Part shown: one piece after another, positions 33,524 through 43,775 of the stretch
Position numbering within the stretch: the first letter of the stretch is position 1
Layout of the letters: every line of letters starts with the position of its first letter
Position numbers and translations under genes: made by a program
Origin: Epiperipatus broadwayi
Lineage: Eukaryota > Onychophora > Udeonychophora > Euonychophora > Peripatidae
Length of the DNA stretch: 64,000 bases
NCBI GenBank assembly: GCA_028023455.1
Contig: JAQFVV010000183.1
Location: forward strand, 248,001 to 312,000
Direction of reading: 5' to 3'
The notes under the pieces: model-generated
Told to the model about the DNA's origin: nothing
Seen by the model: only the letters and a program-made list of their open reading frames with translations
The model's database searches: none

Positions 33524-35244
33524 TATAACACTAATGGAAAAATCTCCCCATCACATACTACTTCATGGTTCAGTTCTCCAATGCTCTCATTGAGTGCTTT
33601 CCTGTATGCCATTTACATGAACTCCTTAATTAAACCATTGAAAGCAAATTACCTGAGATATTCATATTCAGAGTAAAGATAAATATGTCTTGTATTGCTC
33701 ACATGGATGTCATTTCAGTTTTTCTCTTCCAAAAAATAAATCATACTTCTATTATGAATATTATCTGATTACACAAATATAAGACTTTAAGTTGGAGAAA
33801 TTTTGCCCTTGGTATATATATATCTTTTGGGGGATTTTTTTCACCCAAATTACTATTCAATGTGTTTATCATTATAAGATAAAGTAAAATAGAAATCATA
33901 AAGTTATTGCCCAAAGCAAATTTATCTCTCTGCATAAAAGTATTCTTCTTTAATATTATTGATCAAAGTGTTCTCCAACCATATATATTCATCATATAAG
34001 AATCTATTTTGGGTAAAACATATAACAGCAGTCTCTTTCAGATGACTCCATTGTATTTTGTCCCAAAATTATCTAAAATTACACATTCTACAATCTTTAG
34101 AAATTAGAAAACAATATAATGTCTTCATGTGCCAAAGTTTTTTCAAATTTAGAAATGGCTTTCAAAATGTGACTGATTTCTGACAGGTCATCTCCAAGCA
34201 CATTTTATTGATAGTCCCTACTCACACTACTGTTGTCTATTCAGAAAGTCACCTTCTGATCTTCAAACAATAAATACAATTATTGTAAGGTCTATTAACT
34301 ACTCTAATCCTTCTCCACAGTATGATAAAAAGCCAATTGTTGAACATTTCTTACAAACAACTTAATCATACATTTAGATTATGGTTTCTTGAGCCAAAGT
34401 ATTTTGATTTTTTTTTAAATTGAAGTCACTCCTGAACATTGCATTTTTATAGAATCAAAAAGCATTACTTGAACACAGATGCCCAGAGTATATTCTGTCA
34501 TAAAGAGATAGAAAAATAGTTCCATATTTTTCATATGTCTTACCTTTCATAATATTCAATTATTCATCGCCATGCTATTTAAGAGTAATAAGATTAACAT
34601 AAAAATGTCTTTTCAAATCATTTTCCAGAATTACCCTAACATCTGTGCCAGCATGTTTGTTCTTTGGGTATTGTGTTGTACTAGATGAACATTTAAGTGT
34701 AACAATATTTCAATAGATATCCTAATAATATTTTGAATAAGTTAGATCTGAAATGTCAGGAGGATAAGGAAGTTGTCAGCTGTAACATATTAAATCATTA
34801 ATGCAACAGCCCTTAAGCCTTTAACAAATAATCCCTTATAGCAATGACTCTCTACATCAAGAAGTTTTTTTATATATGTGTATATAATATTTTTATTTAA
34901 TATAGTTTTTTTTTTGTTTGTGATGCTTTAGGATTTCTCATATTCATATGTGGCTTTAATTCCCTGATTGTGATTCTTTTTAAGGCAAAAATGGAATTGC
35001 TATTAAATAATTTTTCTGGTACTAAATCTTTAGAATGCTTTTTATTATATTATTTATAATATAATTGTTGCATACTACTTTCATCCTGGAAGACTATAGT
35101 AAAAGTAAAGCTTTTACCAGTAATGTTCCTATTATTATTTCATTTTAAATACAGAGACAGTTTTATGTTATGTATTTTTTGTGTGTAGATTAATATATAC
35201 TTAATGTTATGTTATCCTGGTATAAGAGCATATATATATATATA
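33524..35244. other. A+T-rich spacer
   Basis: Slightly more mixed composition than neighbouring spacers at 33.5-34.9 kb, but no frame or motif I can name on either strand. It could be a very old repeat. Confidence 0.4.
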
Positions 35245-35758
35245 TATGAAAAATAAAAACAAGTTAGTCACGTAACCTGCTATCACTTGTTATTTATGAT
35301 CAATAGATGGCGTCTTTACCAAAACCGCCGAAACAAGTGTAAAATATTTTTACATAAACGCAAAAGGAGTCAGAATTAACTACCTCTTTCATTTTGTTTT
35401 CTTGCAATGATATATATTGCAGAGACTTTGACTATGTGGTGAAACTGAACTGAGATCAGACCCATATAGATATCTAGCTTGCTAGGCTGAGTTTGAAGAC
35501 TTTACCGGTCTGAAAAATTCACGTTTGCAAACTGATATAAACGTTTTGCATAAGCGCTTGAGAGTCAGTCTTTAGACCTAGTTTCTATAGCTCTATCCTT
35601 CCACTGACGAAAGCAAACCAGCTTGAAATCAGCTGATCTGGAGGTGAGCAAAATGAAAGAGGTAGTTAATTCTGACTCCTTTTGCGTTTATGTAAAAATA
35701 TTTTACACTTGTTTCGGCGGTTTTGGTAAAGACACCATCTATTGATCATATATATAAA
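35245..35758. mobile_element. F3 fold-back element, long copy with hammerhead
   Basis: Arms of ~100 bp: TGATCAATAGATGGCGTCTT...GCGTAAATG-type sequence through CTACCTCTTTCATTTTG on the left, and the inverse CAAAATGAAAGAGGTAGTTA...GACACCATCTATTGATCA on the right. Both sides are flanked by (TA)n. About 50 bp outside the left arm (AACAAGTTAGTCACGTAACC) also aligns with the F3 copy at 2.6 kb. The centre (~330 bp) is unique to this copy except for the hammerhead and a TAGTTTCTA block. No coding capacity. Confidence 0.75.
35590..35649 (+). ncRNA. Hammerhead ribozyme, F3 (complete)
   Basis: All parts are present. Outer stem I is GCUC/GAGC (35590-35593 with 35646-35649); inner stem I is CUUCCA/UGGAGG (35598-35603 with 35639-35644). 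Core CUGACGA is at 35604-35610. Stem II is AAGC/GCUU (35611-35614 with 35621-35624) with loop AAACCA. GAAA is at 35625-35628. Stem III is AUC/GAU with loop AGCU. The cleavage triplet AUC ends at 35638. Every conserved core base matches CUGANGA...GAAA...UH. A type I hammerhead with a stem I internal loop, the arrangement usually needed for tertiary contacts. Confidence 0.85.
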
Positions 35759-37059
35759 TATATATATTGATGGTGATGATGATATTGAAAGAATTATCAA
35801 ATATAGAAAGAGGTTCAGCAATTATAATAATAAAGGAAGGTTATAAAATACTTTACTAATAATCAATCAGTTCACTAACTTGTTTGGCATATGTGAATAA
35901 CCCAAACTACTTTTTACACATTGAAACATCTCTGTACTCTAGTGTCATTTGTAATAAGCTTGAGCAACTCAATGTTTACCAGATAAAAGCCTTGTGAAGT
36001 AATTATATAACAGGGAACTAAGATCAAATGATAATACTTTATTATCTTCAATTGTAGTTTACCACATACATATATGTTCGTTAAGACTATGTAATGCCTA
36101 AAATATGCATCATGTATGTAATAAGTTTGCCCAAATTATGAAACTAGTAAGAATTTAAAGAAATTGGTTTATCTTTCAAAGTGAAATAAAAGGTTGTAGT
36201 AACTTGTTTGATTTGTATATAAATTATTAAATCAGTGTAAACTATATAAAGTAGATATGCAGTTACAATTTGTTTTCTAAAAACTATAACTGCTATCAGA
36301 TGTGGTAATTATTTCAGCTGTAATCTCTAGTTTAATAAATGATTAATAATAATCAATAATGTATTTATATGAAATGGTTTGTGGCAAAATTATGAGTGCA
36401 AAAGATTTGACACTTGAAAGTCAACGTTTAAAATATAACCTATCATTGTGAGACATGTATTTATATTAATGAATTGATTTTAAAGTTAGTTAAACTAAAA
36501 AGCATATATTAAATTTTGGTATTTGATGATCAATATTTTCATGTATTTTTTATTTTTGTCAAACATATTTCAAATCCGTTGTTAGCTCACCTGAAGAAAG
36601 AAATTTGAGAAATGTTCTGAATAGTGAGAGGAATTGATAGACTTTTGGCAGTGATAGATGATTATGATTTTGTGGGTTGGAATGAAGAATTCACAGTTGT
36701 AACGATTGTTTACTTTTCCATAATTTACTAAAGGTGGATAGAAATTAGTCCCCTACATTGCATAAAATCGGTATAGTGAAAATTATCAAGTTATCAATAT
36801 AGATATAGAAATTTCAGTGTTGATATCTGTTGCTCATAAGAAGAGAGAAAGTATTCATGGAAAGCAAGCTTAAGGAGAGAAATGGGTTGATTTTCTATAT
36901 TGGTTGGTAATTGTGATATGATGGAGTTAAGATGAGGGACGTACTAATAAAGAAACCCAAACTACTTTGTTCAAATATATCTTTTCATTTATCTACTCTT
37001 CTATCTACTATATATATATATATTCATTGATTTTCTTATGTCTATTTAACTATCTACAT
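35759..37059. other. A+T-rich spacer with an F2 trace
   Basis: GGTGGATAGAAATTAGTCCC with TACATTGCATAAAATCGG and TAGTGAAAATTATC near 36733-36785 matches the F2 family end. The rest holds nothing recognised. Confidence 0.45.
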
Positions 37060-37545
37060 TATCATTTTCAATTATTATTTGATCCATTGTAAGATGGAGG
37101 TCTCTTCAAGTTTAATCCAATTTTTCAAATTTCTACCTTACTTCCTCACATCATTCCATAATACCATATTATTTTAGTCATGCCTCTCACATGTAGTCTC
37201 TTTTTACATCTTTTACAATCTCTTGGAATCTGGTTTATGATTTCAATTGTCATCTATTATCTCTTTTGGCAATATGATCAGTGTAGTTCCACTTCAGTCT
37301 CTTAATTCTTCAATGATAATCAGTAATATCTGCTATCTCTGTCCCTCTTGTATTCCATTATTGACCCTTTCTTCTTATTCTTAACCTGCATATTTCCTTA
37401 CTTCATTGAAGGATATGCAGTCTTTACATTGATCTTCTATTAAGTGTCCAAGTTCTAGATTCAAACTTTTATTAAAAACCATCCTTTTCAGATAAATAAT
37501 CATATTTGCTTTTTATATTCAGTTATTTTTAGCAAAAGCAATCAA
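37060..37545 (-). pseudogene. RTE LINE 3' fragment, decayed
   Basis: Collinear with 8.27-8.76 kb of the LINE: ATGGAGGTCTCTTCAAGTTT, CATGTAGTCTCTTTTTACAT, AATCTCTTGGAATCTGGTTT, CTTCTATTAAGTGTCCAAG, and a diverged match to the TTTCTACCAAAAGCACTCC region. Many substitutions and indels; an older insertion than the 33.2 kb copy. Ends in a (TA)n tract. Confidence 0.75.
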
Positions 37546-38125
37546 TATATATATATATTGGAAAGAATACAGAACTTAATTTATTATATACTGTATATTA
37601 TGTTTAATGTTTTCACGGTTGTATAAAATATCGGTATATAATAGAAAATAATACACGGTTTTACCAAAAAATAATTTATATGTATATATCAAAATATGAA
37701 AAAAATATTTTAATTTTTTTTTATTAAATACTTATTTTATTTTTTTAAATACTCATATTTTTTTTAAAAAAAGTATAAATTTTTAACAAACTATCTTTAA
37801 TATATTTTTTTATAATTTTTTTAATTTTTTTATTAAATTTACGAGATTTTACTAAATTTTTTTTATATTATATAAGCAAAGAGTTTTTAAATTATCTCTT
37901 ATAAATTAAAAATATTCACAGCAGCTTTCAAAATGGTATATCTAAAAAGAAAATAGTACTCATTTCATTTTTATGAAGAATAATATTGTTTTACATCTTT
38001 GTAATATCTTCCAGTAAAAAAATATGTGTATATATTTACATCTAACACTTTGGAAGACTAGATGTGTCTGTAATCTGTAAGAAAATTCACAATTTCTTAA
38101 AAGTGTAAAAAAAAAAAAAATTTCT
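37546..38125. other. Extremely A+T-rich spacer
   Basis: Almost only A and T between 37680 and 37870. No features supported. Confidence 0.5.
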
Positions 38126-38129
38126 TCAG

Positions 38130-38195
38130 CTTGTGTTTGAACTCCAGGTCATAGGCTTTGTTGATGGATTCCTTAACCCCTACACCATGAATTAT
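38130..38195 (-). repeat. tRNA-like sequence, possible second SINE type
   Basis: Minus strand: CATGGTGTAGGGGTTAAGG resembles a tRNA 5' half with A box, and TGGAGTTCAAACAC a T-arm with B box (GGTTCRAAYCC), spaced as in a tRNA. The acceptor stem does not pair well and no second copy was noticed, so this is a decayed tRNA-derived sequence at best. Confidence 0.35.
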
Positions 38196-39435
38196 TTTAT
38201 AGTTACATTATATATATATATGTGTGTGTGTGTTAATTAACACTTAAACCAGTATTAATTTTTCAATTCTCAGTCATGTTTTTGATCATATATTGTGAAA
38301 GGCATTGAATGCAATTTTTTAATCATTCTCATTTAGACATTTTAATGCTATTTTTTCCTTAAAATTCACTCTGCCAATAAAAATATGAATTAATATAAAT
38401 ATTAAATCATTACGTGAAAAAAATCTGAAGATCTCAGTAATTTCAGAGCAAACTTCAAAAAAAATGCTGCAGTTTCTGTTTATTCATTTTCTGATTGGTC
38501 TAGTCTTTGATCATAAAGGTATAAACAAACTTGGACACATTATTCTTAGTGTTCTCATCAAACCATAAAGAAATAGGAGTTTTTTGGACTATATATAAAT
38601 TTTTATTACAAATTTTACAAAATATCTCAATAATAATCTATGAAAAATAAATCCTTTCTTATTTATATTTATATGTATATTTTCAAAATTATCTTTTTTT
38701 TTTTTTTAAATTTACATTAAATGTATGATTCAGTGTGCTAAAAAAATCATAACTGCAAATGTATATTTATAAGCCATCAAATCACAGCTGTACTGATATT
38801 TGGTGATAATTTAATAACTGTAAATACACTTTTTAATTTTAGAATGGTATTTGATAGATTTGTGATTATTTCATAATTATTTGTTCAGATTTTAAAATCA
38901 AAGTTCAAATGTTAAAAGTTTTGTTAATTAATTTTTTTCTCAGTTTTTGTGTAATTGATGTAGTCAGGAAAAAAAAAAGAATCATTATCTTAGTGTAATT
39001 CAATGTGGTTCATATTATTATTAGCTTTTTAATATTTGAAAAGTTCACATATTATTTAATAGAATTTTTTTGGTTGTAAATTTAGATTTTTAACAAACCA
39101 AGCAGAATTTATTGTATTCTGCTATAAAATAAAGGTTTAAAAACTGAAATAAAATTTGAACTTTTCTTTATATTGTCACTATGTTTTCATGGAAAATAGT
39201 TGCAGTTCTAGAGAATTAACGTGCAATATTCTATTCTATTTTAATGGCATGAATTAAAATTACAAGATGTTTTTCTTTTCTATTTTATTGGCTATGAAAT
39301 AAAACAAAGTCCATCATACCATGATCTATAGGCTATAAAATAAAAAAATATGTATGGTATTTAATATATTCTATTAATTGAAATTCTAAGGCAGTGTATA
39401 ATTAGCTTGTATTGAATGTTTCTTCTATATGTAAG
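38196..39435. other. A+T-rich spacer, nothing recognised
   Basis: Includes a short (TA)n(TG)n tract at 38207-38231. No genes or repeats recognised. Confidence 0.45.
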
Positions 39436-39439
39436 TGGA

Positions 39440-39955
39440 AGGATTTGAATTCAGGATTTTTTGTCTATTCATCCTTTGCTTTACCTCAAGAAACTGTTAC
39501 ACATTACTACAGACATGCAAAATATATACATGATCCTCAATATGCATATTTCATGCACAACAATTAGTCCAGATCATAATTCCTCCCCCCCTACACATAT
39601 ATATATATATATATAATCAATGCGTATGTTTATATTAAGATAGCTATTCCTCAAATTATAATGAGCAGGCTTCAACTTTCTCACCCTTCCAATTATTCTG
39701 TCATCTATTTCATTGGAAAACTGATATGACCATTAAAGTTTGAGGAATTGCTACCTTAATATAAACAAGAACTGATTATATATATGTGTGTGGGAGATTA
39801 CGATCTGACCTGACTGATGAGTGTTGGTTCTACATGAAATATATATATATATATTGGGGATCATATGTCTTTTTTGTGTTTATGTGGTAATGTGTATTGG
39901 TTGCTTGAGATAGGAGTTGTCTGAAAAACTCTGGATTCAAATTCTTCTATTTAAA
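39440..39955. repeat. F1 fold-back, both arms present
   Basis: Left arm on the minus strand (39445-39610), loop region 39610-39780, right arm on the plus strand (39780-39955). The loop is itself self-complementary (TATATTAAGATAGCTATTCC against GGAATTGCTACCTTAATATA; CCTCAAATTATAATGAG-type near the left, ATTAAAGTTTGAGGAATTGC at the right). The left arm's hammerhead has lost CUGAUGA (it reads GACTAATTGTTGTGCATGAAAT on the minus strand, in part). The right arm keeps the core. This is the most complete F1 architecture in the window. Confidence 0.7.
39802..39862 (+). ncRNA. Hammerhead ribozyme motif, F1 copy D
   Basis: CUGAUGA at 39814-39820. Stem II GUGU/ACAU. GAAA at 39836-39839. Stem III falls in an expanded AU run, so it can be longer than in other copies. 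Outer stem I is GAUC/GAUC (39802-39805 with 39859-39862). The inner stem I is damaged (CUGA against UUGG). The core bases are intact. Confidence 0.6.
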
Positions 39956-39960
39956 CAATT

Positions 39961-39965
<5 letters not shown>

Positions 39966-40007
<42 letters not shown>

Positions 40008-40022
40008 AATATATATATATAT
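39966..40022. repeat. (TA)n microsatellite at F1 right edge
   Basis: Two TA runs separated by a short AATTTATAA interruption, abutting the end of the F1 fold-back. Confidence 0.8.
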
Positions 40023-40353
40023 GCAATGTGTTTCAAAAAGCATAAATGTAGATGATTTATTGTATATTTTTTATTTGCAGTGTTATTTTATATTATTATT
40101 TTGATTAACATTGTGATTTCTATATTTAGCAAAATAAAAAAGTAATGTTTAAGCTGGCAGGGTCTGGTTTATTATAAAGCTATTACTTGATTATTTTATC
40201 ATTTTAAAGAAATTGGAAGCATTTATGATTAGTAAAAGTTTCTCATAATTTGAAAATAATTTAGTAATTTGTATTTAGTTGTCATAATAAATAAATAAAT
40301 GTTTGAGAGACACTTCTGTTGTGAAATTAGTGTTTTTATCAACTATTCAAAAG
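40023..40353. other. A+T-rich spacer, nothing recognised
   Basis: No features supported. Confidence 0.4.
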
Positions 40354-40361
40354 CAATAGAT

Positions 40362-40546
40362 CAGTGGTTCTCAACCTTCCTAATGCTGTGACCCTTTAAT
40401 GCACTTCCTTATGCTGGATGACCCCCAACCTTTAATTTTGCTACTGTTATGAATCAAAAATGTGTTTTCCTATGGTCTTAGGTGATCCCTGTGAAAGGGG
40501 TGTTTGACCCTCAAAGGGGTCATGATCCAGATGTTGAGAAACACTG
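40362..40546 (+). mobile_element. SPIN-like hAT MITE
   Basis: 185 bp with hAT termini CAGTGGTTCTCAACCTTCC at the left and ATGTTGAGAAACACTG at the right, flanked by a perfect 8-bp target duplication CAATAGAT (40354-40361 and 40547-40554). Internal blocks GTGACCCTTTAATGCA, GATGACCCCCAACC, TGCTACTGTTATGAATC, GTGTTTTCCTATGGTCTTAG and GACCCTCAAAGGGGTCATGA follow the SPIN (Space Invaders) MITE of tetrapods and some invertebrates, shortened in the middle. No transposase is encoded, so it would have depended on an autonomous SPIN/hAT element. Confidence 0.85.
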
Positions 40547-41033
40547 CAATAGATGATATAAAGTGGCTATTACATTAGAGTTTTCAAAAGTAAGATTATT
40601 TTTACATTAGATAAGAGGTTATATGTAATGTATCAATTACTAAATATGATTGTACTTACATGTTGAACTATTTCCACAATTAACATTAAATATTGAATGT
40701 CTTCAGAAAAAAATTTAAACTTTATTCAAATTTTCCAATTATATTCAACTGTTAACCTGTGTGTAATTGCTAATACTTGAATGTAATTGGAAAATTTAGA
40801 TATAATTTAGTATTAGATGATGGAAATAATTCGACTACAATGCCATAATCGCAAATCTTCAGGCAAACACTATATAAGCATCACATGATTACTATCTTAT
40901 ACTAGCACATAATTGTTTATAAACAAAGCAAAACTCTCCATACAGTATTGCCCACCCTGTGCCAACCAGAGTAATCAATGAATTCCAGAAGGCTTGTGCA
41001 TAAAATCCATACCTAATGCCTATTCATCCAATA

Positions 41034-41075
41034 TCCCCAGACTAGTTTCTGGCTTGTGGCCATCGTCAGTGAGGA
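41034..41075 (-). ncRNA. Hammerhead ribozyme, F4 left arm
   Basis: Minus strand: stem I UCCUCA/UGGGGA (one G-U), core CUGACGA (plus-strand 41063-41069), stem II UGGC/GCCA with loop CACAA, GAAA, stem III AC/GU with a 2-nt UA loop, and a GUC cleavage triplet (plus-strand 41040-41042). Differs from the right-arm copy only at N7 of the core, a position that tolerates any base. The outer stem I helix of the right-arm copy is not present. Confidence 0.85.
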
Positions 41076-41206
41076 GCTATTGAGCTTAGATTGAAAATAT
41101 TTTTGTGTTTTCAATTTCATTCTCATAGTTTTGTAGTTAAGTAGATATAAAAGGTGGGTGCTGGAGGGTTGCATTAGATCCTAAGATCTAGGTGCAGTGC
41201 TATCAG

Positions 41207-41265
41207 ATCCAAAGCTCCTCACTGATGATGGCCACAAGCCAGAAACTAGTCTGGGGATATTGGAT
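41207..41265 (+). ncRNA. Hammerhead ribozyme, F4 right arm (complete)
   Basis: Outer stem I AUCC/GGAU (41207-41210 with 41262-41265). Inner stem I UCCUCA/UGGGGA (41216-41221 with 41252-41257). Core CUGAUGA at 41222-41228. Stem II UGGC/GCCA (41229-41232 with 41238-41241) with loop CACAA. GAAA at 41242-41245. Stem III AC/GU with a 2-nt UA loop. GUC ends at 41251, the preferred hammerhead site. The very short stem III is the hallmark of hammerheads in Penelope-like elements and animal retrozymes. This is the textbook-best motif in the window. Confidence 0.9.
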
Positions 41266-41369
41266 GAGTAAGCATTAGATAGGGATTTCATGCACAAGCC
41301 TTCTGGCATTCATTGATTACTCTGGTTGGCACAGGTTGGCAATACTGTATGGAGAGTTTTGCTTTGTTT

Positions 41370-42040
41370 ACAAACACTATATAAATAAGACTATGGGGGT
41401 GGCAACCATTTTGAATATTTAATTTATACAATAAATCTTTGTTGGTATAGTTGTTTTGCATATAATAATATTTACTTATTGTATTATGAAAAATATGTGA
41501 ACCATGTATCTTCCTAGCTGCTTTCACAAATTGTTAAATTAGTAAAATGTATGTATATGAATTAATTAAAATTTTAAAATCTAAATAATTTTTAAATACA
41601 CGTTTTTCTCAACCATAAAACACATGATGATAATTGGTAATAAGTTTCTATAGTTATTAAAAATAGGAATAACTGATTCATCACAGCTAGGTTGTGATTA
41701 TATTTTAAATATCAGTATTCTGAATAACATTACTCTATTCGATGTTTTGTGTGATGCTTAGAGAGAATTTTCTTGTATATTATCAATTGGAGGGACAGAC
41801 CTTTAATAAATTGATAAATTTGAAAAGATTTATTCTAAATATAATAAAACCTTTCCATTCATAAATTATTTATAAACTTGATTTATGCACTCAAAATAGT
41901 CTTGCCTATCAGAAGCTAGTATATCTTTGATAATAAAAAGTGAAGTAATATAAAAAAAAAATTTTCTCAAATATATAAAATACTTCTTAAGTAAAACTAT
42001 ATTTAAAAATTTCCCTTCCTACAATTTAAATATATATATA
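41370..42040. other. A+T-rich spacer, nothing recognised
   Basis: No features supported. Confidence 0.4.
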
Positions 42041-42044
42041 TATA

Positions 42045-42235
42045 TTGATACGAAGATTTACACGGGTTCCATATATAAAAGAGACATATTTTGCGGATTC
42101 ATCCGTGTTAAAATATTTTAAAATACTGACGTTTCGACTTGGTAACACAAGTCATCCACTGAGTAATAAAAAGTACAAAGACGGTTGTAGAGGCGCTACA
42201 ATCACTGATTTGAAAAAACGTTAAAGTTCCACCAA
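42045..42235 (-). repeat. Penelope-like 3'-end or retrozyme-like element between (TA)n tracts
   Basis: About 190 bp of more balanced composition, bounded on both sides by (TA)n. Minus strand: GTGGATGACTTG, loop TGTTAC, CAAGTCGAAACGTCAGTA. CUUG/CAAG with GA/UC forms a hairpin before GAAAC and GUC, and UACU upstream can pair with AGUA downstream. This looks like a hammerhead that has lost two bases and changed two in the CUGAUGA segment. No coding region. Family not seen elsewhere in the window. Confidence 0.4.
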
Positions 42236-43540
42236 TATATATATATACATTGTGTTATTTTTGTCTATGTTATCACTAACTCCGATATTGCAAAATTTGC
42301 ATTTTATAGCTTAGCTTTGTGACTTCATTATTGCCACTAATAAAATCATTTTATATACTTTTTTTGTTCTATTATATTTAAACACTTTTTTAAAATTAAA
42401 TTTAGTTAATGTGTTTTTATATATATATAAATGTAATTCATCTTTCTATATAAATAATTAAATTTACATAATCATGTTTTATAATATAGTTTCACTTTAA
42501 AAAAATTCATATCACTCATTATCTCTTCATTGTCATAAATTTTAAATTAATTTAATATTGACAGGTTTTATTTTTTAAAAAAAATATTGTATACAATTGC
42601 TTTTACCGTTCAAGATGACATTCAATTTAAAACGCTTTCCTAATGGCTTCACCACAATTTAAAGGTTATTTTAGTGACATCTTTCTGAAGAATACATTTT
42701 GACATATTACAATCATAATAGTATTTTAATCAATTTCTATGATTGATTAATTGCTAATCACTTTTCTAATAAAACATTTAGTAACTGTTTTTAAATAATT
42801 CATTAAAAATATTACTACTAGTTTTATTCCACAGACAAAAGCAAAATTTATAGAAAGGAGTATAAAAAAACCATAATAATAAACATTTTTCAAATAAAAT
42901 TGTGTAATAATGGGAAAATAAAGTGCCTCATTTTTTTTTTTAAAAAAACATAAACATGTAGGTGATATATGAATGTAATTGTAATAAATAAAAATATTAA
43001 TCAATAAATTTACAAACTGAAGTGTTTTCGATTACATAATCATAATCATTTTCAATGATTATAAAAAGTACTTTTTGTTTATATGCTTTAGAAATTTATA
43101 TATTTCTGTTGATTAATATTTTTACTTTTTAAATTTATTACATGATGTTATTTATATTTTATTCACACATAGACATATTATGTGTATGTGTGTGCAATTA
43201 TAGGCAGATGATTCAAATAGAGAAAATCCTTCAATGAATGGATGCTTCTGAAAACATCTTAATTCCCACATTTCAGTAATATGTTTTTTACTACTGCAGT
43301 ATCAAACTGTAATTCTGATATGAAGGTAATCATTCTTCACACATGCATCTTACTTTAATATTCAATTAGCAATATTAAATACTAGTAAAGTGAATAAGGC
43401 AATATATTCACATTCTCAGTCCAATATCCTTAAGATTGGCCTATATATATAATTGCATGTAAGTACAAAAGATAAGATGGCTGTTTTTATTAATAATTTT
43501 TATTAGTCATTCATTAGACTAGAAATTATCCAATACTGAA
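42236..43540. other. A+T-rich spacer, nothing recognised
   Basis: No features supported apart from short TA and TG runs. Confidence 0.45.
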
Positions 43541-43544
43541 TAAT

Positions 43545-43775
43545 ATTTATGTAGTACAATTTTCACTCACATGTAAGGTAGGGACTGATTTCTATCCACT
43601 TTTAATACCTTGTGGAGGAATGTAATTATAAATATGTGACCCAAATTATGTGAAAAGGATAGATCTTTTTCACATATCTTTGATCATATGTTTACAATTA
43701 CTTCCATCCATAAGGTGTTGAAAATAGATAGAAACCAGTCCATACTTTGCATGAGAGTGGTGCAGTGAACACTAA
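43545..43775. repeat. F2 fold-back
   Basis: The left arm (ACATGTAAGGTAGGGACTG, TTTCTATCCACTTTTAATAC) is the inverse of the right arm (TGAAAATAGATAGAAACCAG, TACTTTGCATGAGAGTGG). The centre has ATGTGAAAAGGATAGATC and its inverse CTTTTTCACATATC. Matches the other F2 copies. The hammerhead-like segment of the 4.05 kb copy is missing here. Confidence 0.65.

Larger units (their letters stand above)
40914..41369. repeat. F4 fold-back with two opposed hammerheads
   Basis: Arms of ~160 bp (40914-41078 and 41213-41369). Outer ends TATAAACAAAGCAAAACTCTCC and the inverse; internal blocks TGGCACAGGTTGGCAATAC, TCATTGATTACTCTGGTTGG and GCACAAGCCTTCTGG are mirrored. The 134-bp centre includes GTGGGTGCTGGAGGG and CTAAGATCTAGGTGCAGTGC, shared with the F4 copy at 55.5-55.8 kb. 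Each arm carries a full hammerhead pointing outward. The 79-residue minus frame at 41288-41527 is not a gene. Confidence 0.8.
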
